From: Planctomycetota bacterium
GTDB lineage: Bacteria; Planctomycetota; Phycisphaerae; UBA1845
Length of the DNA stretch: 13,115 nt
Direction of reading: 5' to 3'
NCBI GenBank assembly: GCA_022566435.1
Contig: JADFIX010000022.1
Location: 1 to 13,115, forward strand
Part shown: positions 1 to 7,817 of the stretch, piece after piece
How positions within the stretch are numbered: position 1 is the first letter of the stretch
Layout of the letters: every line of letters begins with the position of its first letter
Notes under the pieces: generated by a model
Seen by the model: only the letters and a program-made list of their open reading frames with translations
Told to the model about the DNA's origin: nothing
Databases searched by the model: none
Made by a program: the position numbers and the translations under genes

Positions 1-2441
1 TCTTCGGTCTTAGCTTTCCCCATGGGCTCGATCTCGATCTCGCGTCGGGCCACATGTACTGGACCGACCAGATAACCGGTTTGGTGCAACGGGCCGCCCT
101 GGATGGTTCCGGCATGACGACATTGGTCGGCGGTCAGGTCGAGCCGGTTGACGTGGCTCTCGATCTTGCCGCCGGCAAAATGTACTGGGCCCAAAAGGAC
201 ATTCCCAGCCGAATCCGGCGGTCGAACTTGGACGGCTCGGACGTAGAAACGGTGATCCAGTTCCTCGCCTTTGGCTTTCCGGCGGGATTGGCACTCGATC
301 TCGGCGAAGGCAAGATGTATGTGACATTATCCGACGGCGTGGGGTTTCCCGAGGGGTCGGTTTTTCGGGCGAATCTGGATGGTACCGATAGAGAAGAACT
401 AGTGAGGGTCGGCCTCAACAATCCGGGCGAAATCGCCCTCGACACGGGTCCGTGTACATCGGATGTAGCCTGCGATGATGCAAACAGGTGCACGGACGAC
501 ATCTGTGATCAGGGTCTGTGCGTTTTTGAAACGAACACTTTATCGTGCCACGACGGCAATATCTGCACAAGTGGTGACATATGCTTCGGCGGCGTCTGTG
601 AAGGAACGCCAAACAGCGATCCTTGTTTCGATGGGAATCCGTGCACGGACGACGTCTGTGTCGGCGGTCAGTGCATAGGCACACCAAACACCGCGTCTTG
701 TAGTGACGGGAATGTCTGTACCGACGACGTTTGTTCGGGGGGCGAGTGTGTGGGCACGCCAAACACCGCGCCGTGCGATGACGGGAATTTCTGCACCGAC
801 GACGATTGTTCGGGCGGCGAGTGTGTGGGAACACCGAATAGCGAACCGTGTAGCGACAACAACGAGTGTACTGATAACGACACTTGCTCGGGTGGCGAGT
901 GCGTGGGAACACCGCATACGAGACTATGCGATGACATGAACCCCTGTACCGACGATGTATGCGCCGATGGCGTGTGTGTCTCTACGCCGAATAATCGTCT
1001 TTGCAGCGACGGAAACGGATGCACCCATGACGTCTGCACGAACGGAGAATGCGTGAGCACGCCGCATGGCGGAAACTGCAACGACCTGAACCAGTGCACC
1101 ATCGACGACCGCTGTACCGATGGAACTTGTTTGGGCACTGTCATCACCGGGCCGTCCTGCAACGACGGAAACAGTTGTACCAGCGATGACGTGTGTACCC
1201 ATGGCGTTTGTCGCGGATCGGCGATTCCGGGTGAGTGTCCGATTTTCCGAGTTTGGGTCAGAGAGGTTTACGATGCCGACCTTGTGCCAAAATGCGGAGC
1301 GACCTGCCCCACGCAGAACCTGCCCGAGGGGATCGCCGTGCCGGGCGACTTTGTCGACATCGAGTTTACGGTAGAGGGTTGGGCTTCGATAACCCCGGTT
1401 GGCAGGCACGCCGTAGTTTTCCAATGCACCTTGGATGGCGCTACATTTTCACTCGGGCACGCGCGGCCCGGATTCCGTGTCGCCGACTTTCCCTGTAGCA
1501 CGCACGAGGATTGCCTATGTACTTACACTAGCATCCAAGGCGAATTCAACGATTGCGCTGATTTTACCGCGATCAGTCCCGCCTTTTGCACATGCGCGGG
1601 AGCGACGTGTAACGCGGGCGCTCAAACATGTAGTATCGAGGCTTCGGTGTACATCGACAGGGGGCGATCCGATTTCTTGTTCCAGCCCGTGGTGAACGTT
1701 TCCGTCGTGGCCACTTTGCCCGTTCCGCTTCTCAAATGGGCCGCCTTGGATATCGGCTCCTTTGGCGTACCTGAATTCGACCCCGGTCTACAGCGTGTAC
1801 CGCCATACTATATGGGTACGCTTCTGGTTCAGGTGGAAGATGTCGTCGCGGGAACGTACGTCATCGATTTAGTGCAAGATGAAAACCAAACTTTCTTGAG
1901 CAAATTGCCCGATGGAATTTTCCCGTTCCCGGCAGTCGTTCCGCTTACGATTACACTCGGCGATTTTGAGGGCGATGACGACGATGACGGCGTGCCCAAC
2001 GCCGGCGACAACTGTCTTCTCATACCGAATCCCTCGCAGACGGACCAAGACGGCGACGGGGTCGGGAACGTTTGCGACAACTGCCCGGCTGTGGCCAACG
2101 TCGATCAGACGGACACGGACGGCGACGGGGTGGGAGATGCATGTGAAGGGGCGTGCTGCCTCGACGATGGTGCGTGTCTTGCCCAAGACGTCGAGACCTG
2201 CCTGTCGGCCGGCGGGACGCCCGGGCCCGAAGGCGCCGACTGCGAGGGCGACGCCGATGGCGACGGAATCGTCGACGCTTGCGATCTTTGCCGCGGCATC
2301 GACGATGCCGTGTTCGCACCGGAATGCGAAGGTGCCATACCGACGACATCTCAATGGGGGCTGATCGTACTGACGCTACTGCTTCTGGCGGGCGGAAAGA
2401 TTTACTTCAGCGGCCGGCGCTCGGTGCCGTCGGCGACATGA
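1..2441 (+). CDS. Secreted multi-repeat surface protein with IPTTSQWG sorting tail (5' partial)
   Basis: The reading frame is open to the left edge (first full codon at 3), so the true start and signal peptide lie outside; the ATG at 54 sits inside a YWTD repeat. Visible order: about three YWTD/LDL-receptor class B repeats (MYWTD, MYWAQ, MYVTL, each after a 'LDL..GKMY' type lead) to about base 450, forming part of a beta-propeller; ten cysteine-rich units (471-1235); a region of unrecognised fold (about 1236-1960); thrombospondin-type-3 calcium repeats (DGDGVGNVCDNCP, DGDGVGDAC; about 1965-2145); a 'GACCLDDGACL...C' module common in Phycisphaerae proteins; and IPTTSQWG followed by a hydrophobic helix and GRR near the C-terminus. 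That tail matches the IPTL-CTERM class, which is predicted to be processed by an exosortase-like enzyme. It is probably an exported, calcium-binding, disulfide-rich surface protein. The ligand is unknown. Confidence 0.9.
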   Translation, partial: FGLSFPHGLDLDLASGHMYWTDQITGLVQRAALDGSGMTTLVGGQVEPVDVALDLAAGKMYWAQKDIPSRIRRSNLDGSDVETVIQFLAFGFPAGLALDLGEGKMYVTLSDGVGFPEGSVFRANLDGTDREELVRVGLNNPGEIALDTGPCTSDVACDDANRCTDDICDQGLCVFETNTLSCHDGNICTSGDICFGGVCEGTPNSDPCFDGNPCTDDVCVGGQCIGTPNTASCSDGNVCTDDVCSGGECVGTPNTAPCDDGNFCTDDDCSGGECVGTPNSEPCSDNNECTDNDTCSGGECVGTPHTRLCDDMNPCTDDVCADGVCVSTPNNRLCSDGNGCTHDVCTNGECVSTPHGGNCNDLNQCTIDDRCTDGTCLGTVITGPSCNDGNSCTSDDVCTHGVCRGSAIPGECPIFRVWVREVYDADLVPKCGATCPTQNLPEGIAVPGDFVDIEFTVEGWASITPVGRHAVVFQCTLDGATFSLGHARPGFRVADFPCSTHEDCLCTYTSIQGEFNDCADFTAISPAFCTCAGATCNAGAQTCSIEASVYIDRGRSDFLFQPVVNVSVVATLPVPLLKWAALDIGSFGVPEFDPGLQRVPPYYMGTLLVQVEDVVAGTYVIDLVQDENQTFLSKLPDGIFPFPAVVPLTITLGDFEGDDDDDGVPNAGDNCLLIPNPSQTDQDGDGVGNVCDNCPAVANVDQTDTDGDGVGDACEGACCLDDGACLAQDVETCLSAGGTPGPEGADCEGDADGDGIVDACDLCRGIDDAVFAPECEGAIPTTSQWGLIVLTLLLLAGGKIYFSGRRSVPSAT
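471..1235 (+). repeat. Ten tandem cysteine-rich repeat units in the surface protein
   Basis: Ten consecutive units of roughly 24-27 codons follow the pattern C-x-D-x-N-x-C-T-x-D-x-C-x-x-G-x-C-x-G-T-P. The first begins at base 471 and the tenth at 1158. Each has four cysteines, suggesting internal disulfides in an exported protein. The pattern resembles the Dictyostelium CTDC-type repeat (established family; assignment from memory). Units 3-6 are the most alike (C-DGN-CTDD-C-GGECVGTPN), which suggests recent expansion, while units 1, 2, 9 and 10 are more divergent. The regular base pattern also produces several long open frames on other frames that are not genes. Confidence 0.9.
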
Positions 2442-2453
2442 CGGCTCCCGCAA

Positions 2454-2560
2454 GTGCCATGGCCCAGCGAGGCGGGTGCCATGGCCAAGCGAAGCGCCGC
2501 TATGTCTTCGCGGCGTCGGCATGCCGGCGCCCGACTTTGTCGGCATTGGGCATGGCACCC
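2454..2560. repeat. Intergenic palindromic repeat with 22-bp tandem duplication
   Basis: A 21-base segment beginning GTGCCATGGCC at 2454 recurs at 2476 with two mismatches, giving a 22-base tandem period. The ten bases GGGTGCCATG (2474-2483) have a perfect inverted copy CATGGCACCC at 2551-2560. The stretch lies between two convergent genes, so it may act as a bidirectional transcription end as well as being a dispersed repeat; either role is inference. No coding signal was seen here. Confidence 0.6.
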
Positions 2561-2704
2561 TCGACCCGACGGCGGTCATCATACCGGTGTAACGAAGCAC
2601 TGGCGTATCGTCAAACTCGAGTATTCCGGTTGACAGAGAGCCGGGTCGCTTACGCTCGCCGTACTGATTGGGGATGTCACCCTCGACCGGACGCCACTCA
2701 TCTT
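2546..2704. repeat. Imperfect 37-bp direct repeat, two copies
   Basis: The 37 bases at 2546-2582 (beginning TTGGGCATGGCACCCTCG) recur at 2668-2704 (beginning TTGGGGATGTCACCCTCG), with about eight mismatches by eye. The two copies are 122 bases apart in the convergent gap between the surface-protein gene and the TPR membrane-protein gene. They look like decayed members of a dispersed intergenic repeat. The rest of 2442-2734 holds no gene I can support. Confidence 0.55.
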
Positions 2705-2734
2705 GTCACGTGTCACGAAAGCCTATTGCTGCGC

Positions 2735-4744
2735 CTACGGCGCGGCGCCGAGCCTTTGCAACGCCCGAGCGGCCTTGGAATAGGATGGATCTATGTGCAG
2801 CACATTGCGATAGGCGGCGGTCGCCTCCTCATGCCGCCCGAGCTTCAAGTAGAGATTCCCCAGATTAAAGAATGCGTCGGCGTAGGCCGGTCGATAGCGT
2901 GTGGCGCTCTTGTAGGACTCGATGGCCTCGCCCGTTTTGCCCATACTGGTTAGCACCAGGCCCATATTGAAATACGCCTCGGCCGAGGTCGGGTCGGTTT
3001 TCAATGCATTGGTGTAGGCCTGCACGGCGTCGTCAAATCTCTTCACGCCGGCCAGCGCCAGTCCGAGGTTCGTGTATCCCGCCGTGTAGGTCGGCTTCAA
3101 TTTGACGGCCTGTTGCATGTGGACAAGGGCTTCGTCCATTTTACCCTGCCGCGCGAGGGCCACGCCCAAGCTGCTCTGCGCCTCGGCATAGCGAGGCTCG
3201 ATACGGACGGCCATACGATATTGCCGCTCGGCCACCTCCAGTTCACCGCGCCAGATGTGGATATCGCCGAGGTTTTTTTGGGCGAGCACGTAGTCCGGTC
3301 TCAACTTGACGGCCGCGGTGAAGTGCCCGAAGGCTTCGTCTCTTCGACCGAGTGCCCCCAAGTATTGACCGAGGTTGTTGTGTGCCATCCACGATGTCGG
3401 GTTCTTGGCGATCGTGTCGTTCCACAACGTCTCTTGATCGGCATAGACGCCGGCCTGCCGCCAGGTGAGGATGGCCAATACGACCAGGAGAATCGAAGCC
3501 GGCCCGACCCGCGACAGGTAATTTTTCGATGCGAACGAATCGCCGCCGGTTGTGGGTTTTCGCCTCGACCCCATCATCGCGATTCCGCGGGCGACGGCGA
3601 CCACGAGCCACGTGGTCACGGCGATACTTGCGAGGTATTGAAAGTGATCGGCGACGAAGGAAAAGCGCATCGGATAAATGTCGATGAATCCCAATGCGGG
3701 CAAAAGCGTGCCGCCGAACAGCAGCGCCGCGACCAGAGGACCCTTGCCGACACGCCTTCGTAGCATCCATAAGGACACGACTAACGCAATGGCCGCCGCC
3801 GGAAACAAGTATTGCCACCACACGCCGGTGTCGATGTCCCATTTCGTGTAACTGAACGTGAGGGATGTCGGCCAGACGAGTTTGCCCACGTAGAACCAAA
3901 GGGCTCTTCCGGCGATCAGGCATCGTTCCAAAGCGGAAAGGTCCCACATGGCACCCTTGGCCCCGACGTGTTCTCGCTCCACCCACACCGTCGTCAGTCC
4001 CAGCAATAACCCGACTGCGAACATCGGCACGAGCGGGGCGAGGTCCGCCACTCTGAGTCGCTTTCGTTTCCACCATAGAAGTAGAAGGAGTGCCGCGGGT
4101 AACGAGCAGGTCACGGTTTTGCTGAGCAACGCGCAGGCGTATAGAACGAATGCTGCGAAATAGGCCCGCCAATTCGTCGGTCTCTCGTGCGGTTCATCGC
4201 GGGATTCGGCAAATCGCAGATAGAGCCACATCGACGCGAGATAAAACACGCCGGACAAGACGTTCTTGCGCTCGGTGATCCAGGCGACGGATTCCACGTG
4301 TACCGGATGTAGGGCGAAGACGGCGGCCGCCAGACCCGCCGCCGGGACCGAAAGTTTCCGAAGTACACCGAACAGAAGGAGCGCCCCGCACGCATGAAGT
4401 AGGACGTTGACCAGGTGATAGCCGTGCGGAACGAGTTCCCAGATGTGGAATTCCATCCAAAACGTAGTGAACACCATCGGGTAGTATTGTATGGTCGCCC
4501 CGATCTCGAACCAGATTCGACCGAGTCCCGCGAGGCTCGTCAACGTGCGATTGTTCGACACGTAATAATCGTCGTCCCAAATGTACTGACCTCTGATGGC
4601 CGGTATGTAGACGATCAGGACCGCGACGATGAAGAGGCCGGCGACCAACCATGCGCTCGAGCCGCGCTTGGTGACGTTCCCGTTCTCGTTGTGCTTCCTA
4701 CGTGGCACCTCCGATTGTCGCGATTTTCGCGAGCGCTTGTTCAT
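2735..4744 (-). CDS. Multi-membrane GT-C-like protein with C-terminal TPR repeats (TMTC-like)
   Basis: This is a 669-residue membrane protein. The N-terminal two thirds carry about 11 hydrophobic helices with features of GT-C glycosyltransferases of the TMTC/protein O-mannosyltransferase type: an acidic WDDD motif (D57-D59) just after the first helix, the hallmark HPVHVESVAWITERKN segment, a later 'LLSKTVTCSLP' segment, and FVADHFQYLASI near the end of the membrane part. From about residue 448 there are six consecutive 34-residue TPRs plus a partial one (each with the N-L-G...A...Y...P pattern). The family suggests transfer of a sugar from a lipid donor to exported protein; substrate and donor are not visible. 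I chose the ATG at 4744 because the frame upstream offers only a GTG at 4795 and the next 17 residues lack family features. It lies 103 bases after the kinase gene on the same strand and may be co-transcribed. Confidence 0.85.
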   Translation of the reverse strand: MNKRSRKSRQSEVPRRKHNENGNVTKRGSSAWLVAGLFIVAVLIVYIPAIRGQYIWDDDYYVSNNRTLTSLAGLGRIWFEIGATIQYYPMVFTTFWMEFHIWELVPHGYHLVNVLLHACGALLLFGVLRKLSVPAAGLAAAVFALHPVHVESVAWITERKNVLSGVFYLASMWLYLRFAESRDEPHERPTNWRAYFAAFVLYACALLSKTVTCSLPAALLLLLWWKRKRLRVADLAPLVPMFAVGLLLGLTTVWVEREHVGAKGAMWDLSALERCLIAGRALWFYVGKLVWPTSLTFSYTKWDIDTGVWWQYLFPAAAIALVVSLWMLRRRVGKGPLVAALLFGGTLLPALGFIDIYPMRFSFVADHFQYLASIAVTTWLVVAVARGIAMMGSRRKPTTGGDSFASKNYLSRVGPASILLVVLAILTWRQAGVYADQETLWNDTIAKNPTSWMAHNNLGQYLGALGRRDEAFGHFTAAVKLRPDYVLAQKNLGDIHIWRGELEVAERQYRMAVRIEPRYAEAQSSLGVALARQGKMDEALVHMQQAVKLKPTYTAGYTNLGLALAGVKRFDDAVQAYTNALKTDPTSAEAYFNMGLVLTSMGKTGEAIESYKSATRYRPAYADAFFNLGNLYLKLGRHEEATAAYRNVLHIDPSYSKAARALQRLGAAP

Positions 4745-4847
4745 TGGGGCAGCATAGCCAGCAACGTGAATGGGAACAAGCAGGTGGAAACACACGCGTC
4801 CAACGACCGTCGGTTCGGTGACGCCCGCGCTTCGAGCGTTTCGTCAA

Positions 4848-5945
4848 TTACTGGGCGGGGGGTCGCGGAAGTGTAACGACAAAAGTTGCACCTTTTCCGC
4901 GTTCCGAAGTGACCTCTATCGTTCCGCCGATCGTCTGGACGAGACCATGGGCAATGGCCAGCCCCAATCCGGTTCCCTCGGCGGAATCGGAAAGGGGCGT
5001 CAATTCGCCCTTGGTGCTCCAGAAAGGCTCGAAGATCCGCGACTTGGCCGCCTCGTCCAAACCGACGCCGGTATCGCGAATGCGAGTGACGATTTTTTCG
5101 TCGTCCAAAGCGACATCGATGGTCAGCGTTCCACCATCCGGCATGGCTTCGATGGCGTTCTGCGCGATGTTGTGCAATACGGTCCGCACGCGCATTCGTT
5201 CCACACACATCACCGGCAACTTGGGCATCGTCAAGACGAACTCGATCTTGCGTCCCTCGACCGTTTTCTCGATCTCATCTGCCAGATCGTTGATGATTTC
5301 CGTAAAATCACTCAGGTCGGCGGCCTGGGGTTCTCCTTGGGAGAACGCGAGAAGACCGCGCACGAGCCCGGAGGCACGTTGCAGCGCCCGACTCGTACTC
5401 TTCAATACCTTGGCCGTCACGGCGGCGTTGTCACTGTCCATGGCGAAATCCACGCTGGTGATCACCCCGCCGAGTATATTGTTGAAGTGGTGGGAAATGG
5501 CACCCGCGACCGCACCGAGCGATGCCATCTTGCGACTGTCAGCTAGTTGCTGCTGGAGACGGATGCGCCGGGTGATGTCCCGGATACAAAGCGAAGCGCC
5601 GAGATTCTCCCCGGAATCCGAAATAACGGGCGCGATCGTTCCCACCAACTCGCGGTTTCGTCCTGCCTCGTCGCGGTGTTGAAACTCGAATTGAAACGTG
5701 TGCGCCGTATGGATGGAGCGCCGCAACATGCGTTCTGCAATCTCACGACTTTCCTGTGGCACGACCGACCCGATCGGCGTGCCGACCATCCTTTCGGCAG
5801 CGGCACCGAACATCCGCGTCGCCGCCGCGTTCCAGGTACGAATGGTCAATTCGCGGTCGGTGGAAATGAGCGTGACGCCCATGTGCTCGCACAACTGCCG
5901 AAAGTAGGCGTCGGGCACCGGTTGTTCCGTTGGTTCGCTCGACAA
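4848..5945 (-). CDS. Soluble PAS-domain sensor histidine kinase
   Basis: The 365 residues hold one PAS domain (about 13-125) and a histidine kinase core. The dimerisation/H-box is 'GAISHHFNNIL' with H152 as the probable phospho-acceptor (aligned with HDFNN-type kinases). The N-box is NAIEAM around N263, G1 is DTGVGL (291-296), the F-box is FEPFWSTK, and G2 is GTGLGLAI (324-331), so the ATP-binding domain is complete. There are no membrane helices and no receiver domain, so it should sense a cytoplasmic cue. No response regulator is in the window. The start is TTG at 5945: AGGA lies 10 bases upstream and overlaps the stop of the preceding lipoprotein gene, and the PAS domain follows directly. 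The next ATG is around codon 22, already inside the PAS region. Confidence 0.9.
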   Translation of the reverse strand: MSSEPTEQPVPDAYFRQLCEHMGVTLISTDRELTIRTWNAAATRMFGAAAERMVGTPIGSVVPQESREIAERMLRRSIHTAHTFQFEFQHRDEAGRNRELVGTIAPVISDSGENLGASLCIRDITRRIRLQQQLADSRKMASLGAVAGAISHHFNNILGGVITSVDFAMDSDNAAVTAKVLKSTSRALQRASGLVRGLLAFSQGEPQAADLSDFTEIINDLADEIEKTVEGRKIEFVLTMPKLPVMCVERMRVRTVLHNIAQNAIEAMPDGGTLTIDVALDDEKIVTRIRDTGVGLDEAAKSRIFEPFWSTKGELTPLSDSAEGTGLGLAIAHGLVQTIGGTIEVTSERGKGATFVVTLPRPPAQ

Positions 5946-5954
5946 TCTGAATCC

Positions 5955-5960
5955 GTCCTA
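5955..5960 (-). promoter_or_regulatory. Ribosome binding site overlapping the upstream stop codon
   Basis: On the minus strand the stop TAG of the lipoprotein gene (5960-5958) is the first part of TAGGAC, whose AGGA is followed by 10 bases and the TTG start of the kinase. This overlap suggests translational coupling and supports the TTG start choice. Confidence 0.55.
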
Positions 5961-6860
5961 TCGCGTCGCCACACTCGACTGCTGCAAGAATGTCGGCGTG
6001 ACGATGATGAGTTTTTCGAACCGCCGTGCGGCTCGAGTGTATCCGAAGAAGCGACTTCCGAGCAGCAGGTCGTTTTTTGCCTCCGCGCTCGGCCCGATTA
6101 GCAGTGATTCACCCGGATTCAGGGCCATGACCGCCGCCAGGTCACGGAAGACGTGGCTGTCATACGCGGGCACCTGCCGGAGTATGCCGTCTTGCCGTTC
6201 CCAGGTCATCACCCCGCGATCGTGACGTACCTCGAATGACACTTGCAAGTCGATGCGCCCGCCCATGGCGGCGTAGACCGCGTAGTCCAAGAGGATCAGC
6301 TTTTTTCCCATGGCGAACGTCTTTCCGACAAGCCGCCCGCCCGGCGAATATGAGAATATCGACTCGCCCCCATCAACAAGCCCTATTTCGAGCGTTAATG
6401 GCAGGCCGAATGGTGCCGAAACCTGTTCTCGATGGACACGGGCATTGGCGGTATCTAGGATTGCACGAATCGCCGGCCAAGCGCGTGGGGAAAACGCCCC
6501 GATACGCACACCGCTCCGGGCTCTGATTGCCACGTTCTCCGGATTGGCTCGGAGCTCGTCGACGTGATTCCAGAGCTTGAGGGAGTGTCGCGCGTCGCCG
6601 ATAATGGGCAAGTCCACGCGATACACCTGAAAGGCCAAACCCACGATATTTGTGGATGCCGGGTGCCCAGCGGTCACGTCGCGTACCGCCTGCGACTCGG
6701 AAAACGGGTTACCCGCAAGTTCTGGCTCGTCGTGCGCGGTCGTTGAATTCGGAGGTCCGCCAAGCCAAGGCAGAGTCTTGCAGCCGCCCACAGTCGCACC
6801 GAAGGCAAGAACGATGCCGAGCGCGGTGAACGTTCCGGCTCGTGTTCTGACGAAAATCAT
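5958..6860 (-). CDS. Putative lipoprotein with secretin-like C-terminal segment
   Basis: This is a 300-residue protein of unrecognised family. The N-terminus has basic residues (R5, R7), a hydrophobic stretch, and a lipobox-like V-G-G-C ending at C27, so it is probably exported and lipid-anchored. After a low-complexity linker there is a folded region with alternating beta-type sequence. The last 60 residues (NPGESLLIGPS..., LLLGSRFFG, KLIIVTPTFL) resemble the closing part of secretin domains, where a 'G..lviGG...LLGdiP.lg.lF...ELlIflTP' pattern is usual. The resemblance is by eye and partial; a complete secretin gate is not evident at this length. The ATG at 6860 is the first codon of a credible signal peptide. 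It is the first gene before the kinase (12-base gap) and is transcribed divergently from the rubrerythrin gene. Confidence 0.7.
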   Translation of the reverse strand: MIFVRTRAGTFTALGIVLAFGATVGGCKTLPWLGGPPNSTTAHDEPELAGNPFSESQAVRDVTAGHPASTNIVGLAFQVYRVDLPIIGDARHSLKLWNHVDELRANPENVAIRARSGVRIGAFSPRAWPAIRAILDTANARVHREQVSAPFGLPLTLEIGLVDGGESIFSYSPGGRLVGKTFAMGKKLILLDYAVYAAMGGRIDLQVSFEVRHDRGVMTWERQDGILRQVPAYDSHVFRDLAAVMALNPGESLLIGPSAEAKNDLLLGSRFFGYTRAARRFEKLIIVTPTFLQQSSVATR

Positions 6861-7071
6861 TCCGGCAGTATACCAGAGCCTCGGAAGTCGGTGTAGTCAC
6901 GGCCACGAGACCGGGGCGAAAATCTCCGGACCTGCACGAGACGTCGAGTCCCCTTCGGAAGCAGCACTCTCCCGCCAAAATGCGGACGTCGTCGCTGCAA
7001 AACCCCTGTGGATTGTCCCAGGAGGCACCTTGTCTTGCCGTGGCGGCCGCGGTGTGGTAGAAGTCGCCACC

Positions 7072-7545
7072 ATGGCTCGAGACTTTGAAGGTGCGGTGCG
7101 TTCGTTGTCCCAGCCCAAGGCGCTGGCAATCGGCTGTTATGGTGAGTCCGTGGCCGCGTACCGCTATCGCATGCTCGCCGAGAAGGCGACGACCGAGGAG
7201 CATCGAGCGATCTTCGTCGATATGGCCGAGGAAGAGCAGACGCACCATCAGGTGTTGCAAAAAATCTTCAAGGAAAAATTCCCCGACAGCGACTTCGTGC
7301 TGACGCCCGAGGACAAGGAATTGATCATCGCGGGCTCCCGCACGCTTGATCTGACTACGGAAAAATCGTTCGCCCGGGCTCTCGAACTCATCCACGACTC
7401 GGAGCAGCAGACGGGGCGGTTTTATGCCGCTTTTCACGATTCGGTTTCGCTGGTCGATCTGAAGTCTCTGCTGAAGGGCATGGCGGAAGAGTGTTTCGAG
7501 CATGCCCAACGTCTCGAGGACCTTTCGCCAATGCCGTGGTCCTAG
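7072..7545 (+). CDS. Rubrerythrin/ferritin-like diiron protein
   Basis: This is a 157-residue, all-helical protein of the rubrerythrin/ferritin-like superfamily, which typically reduces peroxide or handles iron at a diiron site. Likely ligands are E25 (CYGESVAAYRY), E55 and H58 (AEEEQTHH, an intact ExxH), E111 (HDSEQQTG) and H144. In the second half the expected ExxH reads E140-C141-F-E-H144, so the residue three before H144 is Cys rather than Glu. No rubredoxin CxxC domain is present, so electrons must come from elsewhere. The frame is open upstream to 6652, but those codons overlap the divergent lipoprotein gene and carry no family features, so I start at the ATG at 7072. The ribosome binding site is weak. 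The gene stands alone, with a 211-base divergent gap before it. Confidence 0.85.
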   Translation: MARDFEGAVRSLSQPKALAIGCYGESVAAYRYRMLAEKATTEEHRAIFVDMAEEEQTHHQVLQKIFKEKFPDSDFVLTPEDKELIIAGSRTLDLTTEKSFARALELIHDSEQQTGRFYAAFHDSVSLVDLKSLLKGMAEECFEHAQRLEDLSPMPWS

Positions 7546-7570
7546 GTGTACCGCCTCGTTGTCGTTGTTC

Positions 7571-7651
7571 GCCCCGAAGGGGCAGCGACATGTCAGCCCA
7601 GGGCAACGCCCTGGGGACCGGAACACAATCACGTAGGAGCCCTGAAAGGGC
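7571..7651. repeat. Cluster of three perfect GC-rich hairpins (dispersed REP-like element)
   Basis: Three hairpins sit in 81 bases: GCCCC-GAA-GGGGC (7571-7583), CCCAGGGC-AAC-GCCCTGGG (7597-7615) and GCCCT-GAA-AGGGC (7639-7651). The outer two share the GAA loop and flank the central palindrome. The arrangement matches a type of dispersed intergenic palindrome that I recall from planctomycete and related genomes, often mis-called as small ORFs containing 'QPRATPWG' and 'ALKGRN' strings, as here. It lies between convergent genes and could also end transcription from both sides, though there are no long T runs. The rest of 7546-7817 shows no gene. Confidence 0.7.
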
Positions 7652-7817
7652 GCAACAGCCAAGGACACGACATGCCGCAGTCATTGTCGATGAATCTCGT
7701 TCACCTTATCGACAGCACGAAAAACTAAAGATGCCTTTCTTACCCCGGCGATGGTAATCGGCGGCGCTTTCGATCAATTCCATGCGCCGCCTGGTGGGAC
7801 ATGCCGGCTAGCGCCGC

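Noticed and set aside
471..1235. Regular spaced repeats that could suggest a CRISPR array
   Set aside because: The periodicity is in codons of a cysteine-rich protein, the repeats differ at the DNA level, and there are no unique spacers.
2153..2953. Long plus-strand frame of 266 codons across the end of the surface protein
   Set aside because: It is an Arg-rich shadow of the surface-protein gene in another frame and runs into repeats and the opposite-strand TPR gene.
6652..7071. N-terminal extension of the rubrerythrin frame back to 6652
   Set aside because: It overlaps the divergent lipoprotein gene and shows no family features; the known domain begins at the ATG at 7072.
7060..7075. GCCACCATGG at the rubrerythrin start, like a eukaryotic Kozak context
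   Set aside because: The protein and neighbours are bacterial and short matches of this kind occur by chance in GC-rich DNA.
6709..7668. Long minus-strand frame opposite the rubrerythrin gene
   Set aside because: It is a shadow of the rubrerythrin gene on the other strand, with no recognisable domain and with repeat sequence at its start.
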